Shown here: positions 26,239-35,529 of the stretch, piece after piece
Position numbering within the stretch: the first letter of the stretch is position 1
Layout of the letters: each line of letters starts with the position of its first letter
Origin: Bacillus horti
GTDB taxonomy: Bacteria > Bacillota > Bacilli > Caldalkalibacillales > JCM-10596
NCBI RefSeq assembly: GCF_030813115.1
Contig: NZ_JAUSTY010000012.1
Location: forward strand, 80,609 to 144,608
Direction: 5' to 3'
Length of the DNA: 64,000 bases
The notes under the pieces: generated by a model
Seen by the model: only the letters and a program-made list of their open reading frames with translations
Database searches by the model: none
Told to the model about the DNA's origin: nothing
Made by a program: the position numbers and the translations under genes

Positions 26239-26991
26239 TTACTTATATTTTTTCCTGATTATGCGCTTATTTTTAAGAATCGTTTTGTGCATGGATTGGT
26301 CTGTGGCAAGCTTAAATAGATTATGCTTAGGGCGAGTGTTTGCTTCAATAATCCAAACATGTCCATTGCTTTGTACACCGATGTCAAAACCAAGTGTGCG
26401 TAAGCCTGGAAAGCGTTGATCTAAGGCATTAGCCGCTTCATGACAAACATTCTCTATGTCCTGGACACATTTATTTACTTTATCAGCATCATGAGCAAAT
26501 ACAAAGGATAGCGCAGTTTCTAGCGATACCCCTTTCCCGCCCCTATGATAATTTGTAATAAAACGTCCAGGAGAGGCTACTCTTGCTATTTTTCCAGAAA
26601 TCAGCCAGCTATTCTCAGGCTTTTGCATGTAAATTCTTAGATCAAATAATCCACCTTTATAGGATGCTAGTGGAATTCCTCGCTGAACAATATATCTTTT
26701 ATCCGTATTTATATAACGATTTGTGGTCCGGTATATGTTCCCTTTTGTTGTTACAGTTCTAGCTGCACCATGTCGAACCTCATAGCCTCCAGACGTTTTA
26801 CGTATTCGAATGATTCCTTTTCCACCCGTACCTGCTACAGGCTTAACAAAAACTGTAGGGTATGCGTCAAGCATACTACTTAAAGTTTCTTTTTCGAACC
26901 ATTCTGTGCTAGGTAAATGAGGCACTAAAGAGCTTTCTGCAAGCAATGCATTGTATTTCTTCATTTTGCTGGCAACCTCTCTGACCGCCAT
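26239..26991 (-). CDS. YheC/YheD family ATP-grasp protein (spore-coat associated)
   Basis: A ~250-residue ATP-grasp protein. VFVKPVAGTGGKGIIRIRK near residue 50 is the nucleotide-binding start, LRIYMQKPENSWLISGKIAR follows, and LGFDIGVQSNGHVWIIEANT near 220 has the Mg-binding Asp, Glu and Asn. In B. subtilis YheC and YheD are spore-coat-associated; the ligation they catalyse is unknown. The frame continues to ATG 27027, but no ribosome site is found there; ATG at 26991 follows AGGGAG. It is transcribed leftward on its own. Confidence 0.75.
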   Translation of the reverse strand: MAVREVASKMKKYNALLAESSLVPHLPSTEWFEKETLSSMLDAYPTVFVKPVAGTGGKGIIRIRKTSGGYEVRHGAARTVTTKGNIYRTTNRYINTDKRYIVQRGIPLASYKGGLFDLRIYMQKPENSWLISGKIARVASPGRFITNYHRGGKGVSLETALSFVFAHDADKVNKCVQDIENVCHEAANALDQRFPGLRTLGFDIGVQSNGHVWIIEANTRPKHNLFKLATDQSMHKTILKNKRIIRKKYK

Positions 26992-27075
26992 GTATCTCCC
27001 TACTTTCCATATCCGTTTTAATTCCATATATCATATGAGAAGGGAAAGGAGATGGAAGGGCATATTGCTATTATT

Positions 27076-27136
27076 TTAAAAAAATTGGGCTCTTTAACAT
27101 CCAGAGATATACATGATGCTAAAAAAGAGCCCAATT
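27076..27136 (-). terminator. Terminator of the YihY gene
   Basis: AATTGGGCTCTTT (27083-27095) and AAAGAGCCCAATT (27124-27136) are perfect 13-base arms; on the minus strand TTTTTTTAAAAT follows. It lies between the YihY stop and the yheC/D-type start. Confidence 0.85.
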
Positions 27137-27149
27137 ACCCTAAAGATAT

Positions 27150-27977
27150 TTACTTTTTCTTGCTTAAAACCTCACGTGTGGCGTTGATTTCTCCCCCTAA
27201 AATAATAAGCATCCCCATTAAAAAGAGCCAAAGTAAAAGAATAATAACTCCCCCTAAGCTACCATACGTAGCTGAATAATTAGAAAAGTTGCTAATGTAG
27301 TAGGAGAAGCCTAATGAAATAAGCTGCCAGCCTATCGTAGCTACAAGTGCTCCAACCCAAACCTGACTTGGGCTCATACTCCGATTTGGAGCTACAAGAT
27401 AAAGGAATGAGAAAACAATGAAGATAACAGTAAAACTTATGATCCACCGGAAAGCGTCCCAGAGCGCTAAAAATGTTTCAGACATCCCCATAAATGAAAA
27501 TAAAAAGATGCCTAGGCTACGACCAAAAACAGGTAAGATTAGTGCAATTAAGATGGTTAACAGCAAGGCAAGCATAAGCATAAATGCTACCAATCGTGCT
27601 TTAATAAAAGAACGCGATTCTTCAACATCATAGGCGTGATTTAGGGCTCTAATGACAGCATAGCTTCCATTTGATGCTGACCACATAGCTGCAATAATAC
27701 TTACAGATAGCAAACCACCACGTTCTACTTCAAGAATATTACGCACATTTCGTTCAACAATCTCCATAGAATCTAATGGAATATACTGAGCGATTAATTC
27801 TAGAACGTCCTCTGAAGCCAAAGGTGTATAAGGTAATAAGGTAAAGGTGAAAATGAGGAAAGGAAAAAGTGCTAGTAAAAAGTAATAGGAAAGCTGAGCG
27901 GCGAGATCTGGAACACGATGTGCTGAGAAGCGACGAAAAAGTTCAACGGCGAAGTTTTTTGCAGTTGTGATTGTCAT
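27150..27977 (-). CDS. YihY/BrkB family membrane protein
   Basis: A 275-residue protein with about six membrane helices. The N-terminal HRVPDLAAQLSYYFLLALFP is the family signature, and SNGSYAVIRALNHAYDVEES near 105 and YGSLGGVIILLLWLFLMGML near 240 fit the rest. It was first called ribonuclease BN in error; the true function of the family is not established, with transport or envelope roles proposed. It is monocistronic with a terminator after it. GGGGAGGA stands before the ATG. Confidence 0.85.
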   Translation of the reverse strand: MTITTAKNFAVELFRRFSAHRVPDLAAQLSYYFLLALFPFLIFTFTLLPYTPLASEDVLELIAQYIPLDSMEIVERNVRNILEVERGGLLSVSIIAAMWSASNGSYAVIRALNHAYDVEESRSFIKARLVAFMLMLALLLTILIALILPVFGRSLGIFLFSFMGMSETFLALWDAFRWIISFTVIFIVFSFLYLVAPNRSMSPSQVWVGALVATIGWQLISLGFSYYISNFSNYSATYGSLGGVIILLLWLFLMGMLIILGGEINATREVLSKKK

Positions 27978-28125
27978 ATGTGTATTCCTCCCCTTGTATT
28001 AGTATTGTTACCTGTCTGCTGGACCACTAATCTTATTTTTCCCTATTTTTCAGACTTTTAACTTGAATATACAGGCATGATCTAGGTAAGATGATAATAA
28101 TGAATTAGAAAGAGGTGTACATGAC

Positions 28126-28464
28126 ATGAAATATCAAGAAATAACAACTGTAGAGGAATGGGCAAACCTATTAGAGCAATCTATTGAAAATAAGTTATTT
28201 GTCTTTAAGCATAGTACAACATGTCCAATTAGTGCCGCAGCCTACGATGAATTTAAAAGCTACTTAGCAGAGGCAAGTTCTGACGTTACTCATGTTTTAG
28301 TTAAAGTCATTGAATCGCGTCCAGTCTCCAATCAAATTGCAGCAGACTTGGGAGTGGAGCACCAGTCCCCTCAAGCTATTCTGATTGAAAATAAAGAAGC
28401 AAAATGGAATGATTCTCATTGGAGAATTAAAAAGAGTAAGCTGTTAGAAGTGACTACTCTATAA
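28126..28464 (+). CDS. ytxJ: YtxJ family bacillithiol-system redox protein
   Basis: A 112-residue thioredoxin-fold protein. FVFKHSTTCPISAAAYDEF, with Cys33 followed by Pro, is the monothiol CPIS site of the YtxJ (DUF2847) family, which is found in bacillithiol-making Firmicutes and is thought to act like a monothiol glutaredoxin. VKVIESRPVSNQIAADLGV and the cis-Pro segment HQSPQAILIENK follow. AAGAGGTG precedes the ATG. It is monocistronic and cytosolic. Confidence 0.85.
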   Translation: MKYQEITTVEEWANLLEQSIENKLFVFKHSTTCPISAAAYDEFKSYLAEASSDVTHVLVKVIESRPVSNQIAADLGVEHQSPQAILIENKEAKWNDSHWRIKKSKLLEVTTL

Positions 28465-28518
28465 TCATATAAAAAAACAAGCTGTTTATGAATACTTTCA
28501 TGTAGCTGTCCCAAAAGT

Positions 28519-28570
28519 GCTGCTCCAATAAAGGAAATTCTATTTATTGGGGTAGCCTATTTTATTTTTA
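28519..28570 (+). terminator. Terminator of ytxJ
   Basis: GCTGCTCCAATAAA (28519-28532) pairs with TTTATTGGGGTAGC (28543-28556), 12 of 14 positions, then CTATTTTATTTTTATT. Confidence 0.7.
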
Positions 28571-28638
28571 TTAAATAAGAATAATACCTATTATTATGTT
28601 GACAAGTTAGTTTGTTTACGTATATCATGTTTATTAAA

Positions 28639-28653
28639 TCATAATCATTACTA
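28639..28653 (+). promoter_or_regulatory. Zur box before zagA-rpmG
   Basis: TCATAATCATTACTA agrees at 13 of 15 positions with the Bacillus Zur consensus TCGTAATNATTACGA. It lies 25 bases before the zagA start, so bound Zur would block transcription when zinc is sufficient. Confidence 0.75.
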
Positions 28654-28677
28654 TTTAAATTAAATAAGGAGGATTCT

Positions 28678-29880
28678 ATGAAGAACAATTCAAGAATTCC
28701 AGTAACGGTTCTTAGTGGTTATCTAGGAGCAGGGAAAACAACGATTCTAAATCATATTCTTACGAATAAGCAGGGGCTGAAGGTAGCTGTAATCGTTAAT
28801 GATCTAAGTGAAGTGAATATAGACGCTAATATGGTACGCCAAAATGGTGCATTATCTCGTACTGACGAAAAGCTTGTAGAAATGTCTAACGGATGTATTT
28901 GCTGCACTCTTAGGGAGGATCTACTGCAGGAAGTCGAACGTCTCGCTCTCGATGGTCGATTTGACTATATCCTAATTGAATCTACAGGTATCGGAGAACC
29001 AATCCCCGTTGCCCAAACCTTTGTTTATCAAGATGAGGAAAATGGGATTGATCTTTCTCAATACTGTCGTTTAGATAGTATGGTGACAGTAGTAGATGCA
29101 AATCGTTTTTGGCATGATTTTTCGTCTGGTGAAAGCTTATTAGAACGAAAGCAAGCTGTAGGAGAGGAGGATACAAGAGAGGTTGTCGACTTACTTATTG
29201 ACCAAATTGAGTTCTGTGATGTCCTTATATTGAACAAGTGTGACTTAGTTGACGCCGAGGATTTAAAGGAGCTAGAAGACATTTTACGTAAGCTCCAGCC
29301 TCAAGCCAAATTAATCCGTACAACAAAAGGCATGGTAGACCCGCAGGAGATTTTGAATACAGGATTGTTCGATTTTGAACGTGTAAGTCAATCAGCTGGA
29401 TGGTTGAAAGAGCTACATACTGAGCATATTCCGGAAACGGAGGAGTATGGTATTTCTTCCTTTGTGTATCGAAAGCAAACTCCTTTCCATCCTGAAAAGC
29501 TAGCCAAATTCTTTCAAGAATGGCCGATCGATGTTGTTAGGGCAAAGGGATTGGCTTGGATCGCAAGTAGAAATGATATGGCCTGTAGCATAAGCCAGGC
29601 TGGCCCCTCCATTCAATTTGGACCTGCAGGGTATTGGGTGGCAAGTGTACCAAAGGCAGAACAGCAAGAGATATTAGCTTTGGAGCCAGAATTAAAGGAG
29701 AATTGGCACCCGACCTGGGGGGATCGAATGACGGAGCTTGTTTTTATCGGGATTGATATGCCCAAAGAAACGATTATTACTGCTCTAGATAGCTGCTTAC
29801 TTACAGAGGCGGAAATGGAATTGGACTGGTCATCCTTAACTGATCCTTTGCCTGAGTGGGTTGAGTATAATGAAGCCTAA
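28678..29880 (+). CDS. zagA: ZagA (YciC) family zinc-related GTPase metallochaperone
   Basis: A 400-residue COG0523 G3E GTPase. Walker [10 protein letters not shown] is at residues 14-22; the metal-binding GCICC is at 72-76; IESTGIGEP and NKCDLVD (guanine specificity) follow; the C-terminal CobW domain runs from ~240 to the end. In B. subtilis ZagA helps deliver zinc to GTP cyclohydrolase during zinc shortage; whole-sequence resemblance to it is strong. The ATG has AAGGAGG. A Zur box upstream and a cysteine-free L33 gene downstream place it in the zinc-limitation response. Confidence 0.88.
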   Translation: MKNNSRIPVTVLSGYLGAGKTTILNHILTNKQGLKVAVIVNDLSEVNIDANMVRQNGALSRTDEKLVEMSNGCICCTLREDLLQEVERLALDGRFDYILIESTGIGEPIPVAQTFVYQDEENGIDLSQYCRLDSMVTVVDANRFWHDFSSGESLLERKQAVGEEDTREVVDLLIDQIEFCDVLILNKCDLVDAEDLKELEDILRKLQPQAKLIRTTKGMVDPQEILNTGLFDFERVSQSAGWLKELHTEHIPETEEYGISSFVYRKQTPFHPEKLAKFFQEWPIDVVRAKGLAWIASRNDMACSISQAGPSIQFGPAGYWVASVPKAEQQEILALEPELKENWHPTWGDRMTELVFIGIDMPKETIITALDSCLLTEAEMELDWSSLTDPLPEWVEYNEA

Positions 29881-29919
29881 ATTTTTCGATGAAGCTAAAG
29901 AGACTAGGAGGAATTAGAA

Positions 29920-30069
29920 ATGCGAGTAAATATAACGTTAGCATGTACAGAGACAGGAGATCGAAATTATATTACAACCAAAAATAAAAGAACAAATCCT
30001 GAAAGACTAGAGCTAAAAAAATACAGTCCTCGTTTAAAAAAGCACACGATTCACCGTGAGACGAAATAA
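29920..30069 (+). CDS. rpmG: Ribosomal protein L33, zinc-independent (C-minus) paralogue
   Basis: A 49-residue L33. It opens [20 protein letters not shown] and ends in KHTIHRETK as L33 proteins do. Zinc-type L33 has CxxC pairs at ACTxC and KYCPRCKKH; here the first pair keeps one Cys (ACTET) and the second reads KYSPRLKKH, so no zinc site can form. Such C-minus paralogues replace the zinc form when zinc is scarce and free the metal. It lies 39 bases after zagA with AGGAGG and behind the Zur box, then a strong terminator. Confidence 0.9.
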   Translation: MRVNITLACTETGDRNYITTKNKRTNPERLELKKYSPRLKKHTIHRETK

Positions 30070-30120
30070 ACAACAGCTTGTATCACTAGTATTAGTTAAT
30101 CCGAGAAATAACATTAGCTG

Positions 30121-30170
30121 AAAAAGGCGATCTCTTGCTCTAAATTAAGAGCAAGAGATCGCCCTTTAAA
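30121..30170. terminator. Strong bidirectional terminator after zagA-rpmG
   Basis: The 16-base arm GGCGATCTCTTGCTCT (30126-30141) pairs perfectly with 30148-30163 around AAATTA. CTTTAAAATT follows on the plus strand and TTTTT on the minus strand; it ends both convergent operons. Confidence 0.9.
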
Positions 30171-30171
30171 A

Positions 30172-31071
30172 TTAATCGTGGTCAACTATCCATTCTGAAA
30201 AAGTAAGAGGAACCTCAAGAAGCCAGTTTCCTGAAATAGCTCCAATTTGACTAAGCTCAATACGAACAATCGTATCTAAGGGTAGCTCTTCTATTACAGA
30301 GAGGGCAAGATGACCAGCCTCGTCTGATAAATTTATCTCTGTAAATTCCATCAAATCCTTTCCCTCCTGATCGACTAGGTAGATTCTATTGGAAGTACCG
30401 TAATTTGCTATTGAATGTATCGAAGACGCATGATTGGATAGCTGCATCTCCTGCTTATGGTTCACTGAAGCGTATTTTTCTTGTTCCTCTTCTTTTAAAG
30501 TGTAGTAGAGTTTAATACGTGATTCATCAGAATAAACCTTTTCAATGGATAGAACAATGCCTTGGTCCTCGATACTAAAAGTAGGGGAATCCCCCACTAT
30601 GCTTCTAAAAAGCGGGGCTTCATCCGTCTGTATAAGCTCTTCCACAACGGCTAGATCATTATCTGTTGATGGCCCCGAGAGAGAGGAATGTAGCAGATGA
30701 TATACTGTACCGTTTAAAGAGTAGCTTGATGCTATGAACAAGAGAATGAGAGCAGACAAACTAACACTGAAAGCTTTAAAATGCTTTTTGAGAAACGAAA
30801 AGCGTTTTCCCGTTACTTCAACTTGTTTCAGGGGATGGCTTTCAAGCTTATTTAAGACCGTACTAGCGAAAGAATCAGGCAAGGGAGAGGGCTGCAGGTT
30901 TAATACTTTTAGCTCATTAAGATGACGTTGAAACATAGCCTTACATCCTGGGCAATGCTTTAAATGCTCTTTAATTTCTGAAGCCTCTATTTCTCTCAGT
31001 TTCTGATCTACATTCAGGCCCTGAAGCTGATCCATATAAAGAAATAAACGTTTAGTAGGTATGCACTTCAT
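30172..31071 (-). CDS. Membrane anti-sigma factor with zinc-finger ZAS domain
   Basis: A 299-residue anti-sigma factor. HLKHCPGC near residue 36 is the HxxxCxxC ZAS motif that binds the ECF sigma factor in the cytoplasm. A single membrane segment (FSVSLSALILLFIASSYSLN) is near 95-115. The extracellular half (SIEKVYSDESRIKLYYTL, DUF4179-like) may sense stress. It overlaps the sigma gene by 20 bases, the standard sigma/anti-sigma pair. Release normally needs regulated proteolysis; no protease gene is nearby. Confidence 0.8.
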   Translation of the reverse strand: MKCIPTKRLFLYMDQLQGLNVDQKLREIEASEIKEHLKHCPGCKAMFQRHLNELKVLNLQPSPLPDSFASTVLNKLESHPLKQVEVTGKRFSFLKKHFKAFSVSLSALILLFIASSYSLNGTVYHLLHSSLSGPSTDNDLAVVEELIQTDEAPLFRSIVGDSPTFSIEDQGIVLSIEKVYSDESRIKLYYTLKEEEQEKYASVNHKQEMQLSNHASSIHSIANYGTSNRIYLVDQEGKDLMEFTEINLSDEAGHLALSVIEELPLDTIVRIELSQIGAISGNWLLEVPLTFSEWIVDHD

Positions 31072-31618
31072 TCACTTTGCCTCCTATACCATTAGATTCT
31101 AAGATGGCTCGTAGCTTCTTTTTAGCTCGATGTAGTCTTATTCGTGTTGTACTAACAGGTATATGAAGCACTTCGCTAATTTCTTCATAGCTAAGCTCAC
31201 TTGAATATCGGAGAACTAATATAATTTTGTATTTGTTAGGAAGTCGATCAATTCCCTGATTAATATGTAAAATTTCTTCTGTTCTAATAACCTGATCCTC
31301 TGGGGTTAGCGTATCCTTCAAAATATAATCATCAACATTAAGCAATGTGATATGTTTTCTTTTTCTTAATTCATCTAAACAAAGGTTAACAGAAATGCGG
31401 TAGAGCCAAGAAGCAAAGCTCCCTGTTTCATTATACTTATCAAGGCATTGATAAGCACGGATGAAGCATTCTTGAGTTAAGTCCTGAGCGTCCTGTTTAT
31501 TGTAAAGCATTCTAAATAAAATAGCGTAAATTCTATTCATATATTTCTCAATAATATAGCCGTAAGCTTCCTTATCACCTTGGAGAACACGGGCTACACA
31601 TTGTCTATCATCATACAT
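31052..31618 (-). CDS. ECF-type sigma-70 family RNA polymerase sigma factor
   Basis: A 188-residue ECF sigma factor. Region 2 holds YNKQDAQDLTQECFIRAYQC and FASWLYRISVNLCLDELRKR (residues ~40-90); region 4 holds LPNKYKIILVLRYSSELSYE and VSTTRIRLHRAKKKLR (~125-175). There is no region 1.1 or 3. It is most like the SigW/SigV type and is likely to drive envelope-stress genes and its own operon. GGAGG precedes the ATG. The anti-sigma gene follows with overlap. Confidence 0.87.
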   Translation of the reverse strand: MYDDRQCVARVLQGDKEAYGYIIEKYMNRIYAILFRMLYNKQDAQDLTQECFIRAYQCLDKYNETGSFASWLYRISVNLCLDELRKRKHITLLNVDDYILKDTLTPEDQVIRTEEILHINQGIDRLPNKYKIILVLRYSSELSYEEISEVLHIPVSTTRIRLHRAKKKLRAILESNGIGGKVNEVHTY

Positions 31619-31663
31619 GATAAACCTCCATTTCTTACATGCGTAAGAGGTCCGTACTTTAAA

Positions 31664-31692
31664 GTAACGAGAGTTAGACAGTTCAGCTTTCG
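31664..31692 (-). promoter_or_regulatory. Candidate ECF autoregulatory promoter
   Basis: On the minus strand CGAAAG (31687-31692) and CGTTAC (31664-31669) are 17 bases apart, resembling the SigW pattern TGAAAC-N16-CGTA. The start of transcription would lie about 40 bases before the sigma gene. The rest of the 31619-31972 gap is AT-rich with no gene. Confidence 0.35.
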
Positions 31693-31972
31693 ATCCTAAG
31701 CATGTCCCTTTAAGCTATTATACTGAATTCATAAACAAAATACTTTGTTTATTTTCTTTCTTGTTAGGTTTTCCTTCATAGAACGAATTACATCTAAATA
31801 TAGCTAAAAAACAACAGGTTTATAGTCTTATAAAAAGAGGAAGAAGGAACAAAGAAATAATTCCTTTTTTCATTAAATTCTAATATTTGATGCAGGAAAT
31901 AGTACATAAAAGTTTAATAGTAATCATAGATCAAATATTTAGAGGATGACGAGAGTTAAGAGAGGTGGAGAA

Positions 31973-33745
31973 GTGCTGGAACAGTGGATTGTATTTGCAA
32001 CTCTTATAGGGACTTTGGCTTTTTTTATTTGGGGAAAATGGAGATATGACATTGTCGCTGTTCTATCCCTAATTGTCATTTCAGCTACCGGTATTATCAC
32101 TACAGAGGAAGCCTTTTCTGGATTCGGTAATATTGCTGTTATTACTGTAGCTTCTGTATTAATCTTAAGTCAATCACTCATCAACTCAGGAATTATAGAT
32201 TTAATTGGGGATCAGCTATCTAAGTTTAGTAGTCATCTTGTTCTTCAATTACTCATCCTGACATCTGTTGTTACCCTTCTATCTGCTTTTATGAACAATA
32301 TAGGCGCATTAGCAATCATGCTACCCGTAGCTATTCAGTTGGCTAGGAAAACTAAGCAGCCACTTTCTAAGCTGTTAATGCCAATTGCCTTCGGCTCTTT
32401 GCTTGGGGGAATGATCACAGTTATAGGTACACCTCCTAATATTATTATATCTACATTTCGACGTGATGCAGGAGGAGCATCTTTTAGCATGTTTGATTTT
32501 TCACCTCTAGGAGTAACGATTTCCATCATAGGGATTCTATTTATATCCATAGTAGGCTATAAACTCATCCCTATTAGAAAAGGTAGAGCTACCGTTGAAG
32601 ATAGCTTTCATATCGAAGACTATTTATCAGAGGTTCTAATCGAAGCAAGCTCTCCGTTAATAAATCAGCCTCTAAAGAATGTGCAACAATTTTCTGATGG
32701 TGATTTGTGGGTGGTTGGAATTTTAAGAAACAAAGAAAAGATACCTGCCCCAAGTGCGCATGAATCCCTGCATGAAGGAGATATTTTATTGCTTAAGGCA
32801 AGCTCAAGTGAGATGAAAGGCTTTATAAATAAAGCAAAGGTTAAGCTTGTTCCCCATGGGAAAATGAATGAAAGGGAGCTTGCTTCCGACGATATCGTTC
32901 TTGTAGAAGCTGTTATATATAGTGGTTCACAAATGGAAGGATTAACGGTAAAGGAGCTTCACCTACGCTATAAATACGGAGTAAATGTATTAGGAATTTC
33001 GAGAAAAGGAGAGCCCCTAACAAGCAGAATGAAGGATGTACCATTACAAACAGGTGATGTGTTGCTCTTACAGGGGCCAACAAGTGCTGTTCAACAGGTC
33101 ATTAATGAGTTTTCATGGCTTCCTTTGCCAGAGCGTGGTCTACGAATTGGTGGTCCAAAAAAAGTCATGTTAACCATTATTATCTTCATTGGTGCGATTT
33201 TAGCTACGACATTCGGTTTGCTAAACGTAGCTGTTGCATTTACAACAGCAGCCCTAATGATGATTATATGTGGAGTTATTTCAATTAAGGAGGCCTACAA
33301 GGCGATAGAGTGGCCAATTATTATTCTTTTGGGAGCCATGCTTCCATTAGGTACAGCCTTAGAGAAGACTGGCGGAGCTGAGCTGCTTGCTCAAGCGATC
33401 ATTCATTTCTCTCAGGGCTTTGGACCAGGTATTCTTATTTTAGCCCTTTTGATAGTCTGTGCCTTGCTATCTAATGTCATTAATAATGCCGCTACTGCTG
33501 TCCTATTAGCACCTATAGCGATTAGCATTGCTACTAGCCTTGGATTGTCTATTGATCCTTTTCTGATGGCTGTAGCCATTGGTAGCTCAACCTCTTTTAT
33601 GACACCAATTGCCCATCAATCAAATTTACTCGTCATGGGTCCCGGAGGCTATCAATTTTCAGATTATGCTCGTCTTGGTTTGCCTCTAACGAGTATAGTT
33701 ATTGCTGTCGCCTATCCTATGATTCTTTTGCTATTCCCTTTATAA
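31973..33745 (+). CDS. SLC13-type permease with two RCK_C domains
   Basis: A ~590-residue membrane transporter of the divalent anion:Na+ symporter/ArsB-like group. The first membrane half runs to ~200, with MNNIGALAIMLPVAIQLARK and GTPPNIIIS. A cytosolic middle (~215-390) holds two RCK/TrkA-C domains (GDLWVVGILRNKEKIPAPS; VNVLGISRKGEPL). The second half has NNAATAVLLAPIAISIATSL. Substrate could be sulfate, a dicarboxylate or a metal oxyanion. GTG at 31973 follows GAGAGGTGG; ATG at 31946 abuts its only purine run and is less likely. Confidence 0.8.
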   Translation: MLEQWIVFATLIGTLAFFIWGKWRYDIVAVLSLIVISATGIITTEEAFSGFGNIAVITVASVLILSQSLINSGIIDLIGDQLSKFSSHLVLQLLILTSVVTLLSAFMNNIGALAIMLPVAIQLARKTKQPLSKLLMPIAFGSLLGGMITVIGTPPNIIISTFRRDAGGASFSMFDFSPLGVTISIIGILFISIVGYKLIPIRKGRATVEDSFHIEDYLSEVLIEASSPLINQPLKNVQQFSDGDLWVVGILRNKEKIPAPSAHESLHEGDILLLKASSSEMKGFINKAKVKLVPHGKMNERELASDDIVLVEAVIYSGSQMEGLTVKELHLRYKYGVNVLGISRKGEPLTSRMKDVPLQTGDVLLLQGPTSAVQQVINEFSWLPLPERGLRIGGPKKVMLTIIIFIGAILATTFGLLNVAVAFTTAALMMIICGVISIKEAYKAIEWPIIILLGAMLPLGTALEKTGGAELLAQAIIHFSQGFGPGILILALLIVCALLSNVINNAATAVLLAPIAISIATSLGLSIDPFLMAVAIGSSTSFMTPIAHQSNLLVMGPGGYQFSDYARLGLPLTSIVIAVAYPMILLLFPL

Positions 33746-33851
33746 TATAAAGAGGAGAATTAAGCAGAATAGAAACTAGAAACTATTGATTATGTTTTGC
33801 AAAGGAAATGGATACTATAAAATGAATGATAGATAGGGGAGTTAATGTCTA

Positions 33852-34181
33852 ATGAGTAGATATAGTGAGATGAGCAAGCTAGAGCTATATTCAGAAATGC
33901 AGAAAATGATTGGTGAAGCAAGGAAGAAGCATCAGGCAGGTTTTATTTCAGAGGCGAACATTTTAGAGCAAAAATATTACTTAGCCAAGTCATATATGAT
34001 GAATCCGCACGAAATAAATAAAGGTGGTCAATATCATGTAGCAGGGGAGCATGGTGTTTTTCATGTAAAATATCTGAACGGGGTATTTGCTTGGGGAAGA
34101 TTCCCCCATTCAGAAGAGGATGAAGCTTATCCAATAGGACGATTAGAGCCTGTTACTTGTGGAACTGCGAAAAGCGAATAA
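33852..34181 (+). CDS. yfhH: YfhH family protein (DUF1811)
   Basis: A 109-residue small cytosolic protein. MSRYSEMSKLELYSEMQKMI and AKSYMMNPHEINKGGQYHVA with FHVKYLNGVFAWG match the Bacillus YfhH family (DUF1811), whose structure is a small barrel plus helices and whose function is unknown. It stands beside yfhF as in B. subtilis. Several ATGs are present at the start; 33852 has GATAGGGGAG upstream. Confidence 0.75.
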   Translation: MSRYSEMSKLELYSEMQKMIGEARKKHQAGFISEANILEQKYYLAKSYMMNPHEINKGGQYHVAGEHGVFHVKYLNGVFAWGRFPHSEEDEAYPIGRLEPVTCGTAKSE

Positions 34182-34231
34182 GGGTATTGAAATATAGAAG
34201 CACAAAAGTACAGGCGAAAAGGAGGTAGATC

Positions 34232-35155
34232 ATGAAGGTAGCAATTCTTGGAGGAAGTGGATTTATAGGTACACATCTAACGGAGCATTTACTTGCAGCG
34301 GGCCATCAGGTTCAGATATGGACTAGAGCGCCTGAAGAGTATGACCTAGATTACGATGTCGAGCTGCAGAAGTGGCCATTAGATGAGTCACGTAAGCATT
34401 TGGATATTGATGCGATTGTCAATCTTGCAGGTGAAACCATTAACCAAAGATGGACGGCAGAAGCAAAAGAGCGGATTTTGCATAGTCGAGTAGACACGAC
34501 GTATCATGTTGTGCAATTAATCAAAAAGGGTTTCCTCGCACCAAAGATTATTGTTAATGGGTCAGCTGTAGGTTATTATGGGACATCGAAAAATAAGAAG
34601 TTTAAGGAGAATGACCCTCCGCAAAACGATTTTCTATCTCAAGTAGCAGCTGCCTGGGAGAAGGTGGCAGAGCAGTTTAAAAGCTTAAATCAACCGATAC
34701 GTTTAGTTAAGCTGCGATTTGGTTTGGTGCTAGGCGATGGTGGTGCACTTCCTAAAATGGCACTTCCATATAAAATGTTTGCCGGAGGACGCGTTGGATC
34801 TGGTAAGCAGTGGGTTTCATGGATTCATGTTCATGATATTTCTAGAATGATTACTTTTGCCTTGGAGCAGGAGCAGGTAGAAGGAGTTTATAATGCAGTA
34901 GCTCCTCATCCTGTTATGATGAACGAGCTAGGCAAAACAATTGGTCAAGCATTAAATCGCCCACATTGGCTTCCTGCTCCCTCTTTTGCTTTTCAACTAG
35001 CTTTAGGAGAAATGTCTGACCTTTTATTAAAGGGACAACATGTGTTAGCAGATAAAATTCAGCATGAAGGGTTTACATTTGCATACCCTAAGCTCCTTCC
35101 AGCACTAAAACAAAGCTTGCAGAAGAAGTCAACGCAGGAAGTGGACGATAAATAA
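34232..35155 (+). CDS. yfhF: TIGR01777 family NAD(P)-dependent epimerase (YfhF)
   Basis: A 307-residue extended short-chain dehydrogenase fold. MKVAILGGSGFIGTHLTEHL is the nucleotide-binding turn, IVNLAGETINQRWTAEAKER near 70 and NGSAVGYYG near 110 are TIGR01777 signatures, and LRFGLVLGDGGALPKMALPY near 155 and WVSWIHVHDI complete it. The C-terminus carries the DUF1731 segment. Relatives have unknown substrates; the plant homologue is linked to chloroplast division. GGAGGTAG precedes the ATG. Confidence 0.85.
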   Translation: MKVAILGGSGFIGTHLTEHLLAAGHQVQIWTRAPEEYDLDYDVELQKWPLDESRKHLDIDAIVNLAGETINQRWTAEAKERILHSRVDTTYHVVQLIKKGFLAPKIIVNGSAVGYYGTSKNKKFKENDPPQNDFLSQVAAAWEKVAEQFKSLNQPIRLVKLRFGLVLGDGGALPKMALPYKMFAGGRVGSGKQWVSWIHVHDISRMITFALEQEQVEGVYNAVAPHPVMMNELGKTIGQALNRPHWLPAPSFAFQLALGEMSDLLLKGQHVLADKIQHEGFTFAYPKLLPALKQSLQKKSTQEVDDK

Positions 35156-35256
35156 GGCAGATGGATTGAGTTATCAACCTAGCGTGTTATACTAATACTA
35201 GATAGATAATCATGAACTAGTTACAGGCAAAGCTTGTAAACAGAGGAGGAATGAAC

Positions 35257-35433
35257 ATGTCCATCATGTTTTCAAGTCCGGGATTTTTTTCTATGCTCGT
35301 TATGGGTATTATCTTTATTATTAGTATAGTTGGAGCAGCCGTTTGGGCTATTTATCACGTGGCAAGCGGAAAGTTCCGTGTTGAGTATGAAGTGGCGACA
35401 GCTGAGCCTAAATCTAATAAGAAGAAGCATTGA
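35257..35433 (+). CDS. Small single-span membrane protein
   Basis: A 58-residue protein I do not recognise. Residues ~8-32 (FFSMLVMGIIFIISIVGAAV) are one membrane helix; the polar tail ends in SNKKKH. ATG at 35257 is six bases after GAGGAGGA; an ATG two codons earlier touches that site. It is monocistronic with a terminator behind it. Confidence 0.55.
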   Translation: MSIMFSSPGFFSMLVMGIIFIISIVGAAVWAIYHVASGKFRVEYEVATAEPKSNKKKH

Positions 35434-35456
35434 AGTATTTCAAATTCGCTTCAAAT

Positions 35457-35497
35457 AAGCTGGCTCTTCCTTCGTGTGGCAAGGGCCAGCTTTCTTA
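35457..35497 (+). terminator. Terminator
   Basis: AAGCTGGCTCTT (35457-35468) pairs with AAGGGCCAGCTT (35481-35492) with one wobble; the tail TTCTTATG is weak in T. Confidence 0.6.
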
Positions 35498-35529
35498 TGA
35501 GTATTGCTGAATAAATAATAATGAACCAT

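Noticed and set aside
27052..27279. 75-codon plus-strand frame near the YihY gene
   Set aside because: It runs through a perfect 13-base-arm terminator and into the antisense of a well-supported membrane protein gene.
28501..28570. AGCTGTCCCAAAAGT-like sequence recalling an insertion-sequence end
   Set aside because: No transposase, partner end or target duplication nearby; the segment is better explained as the ytxJ terminator.
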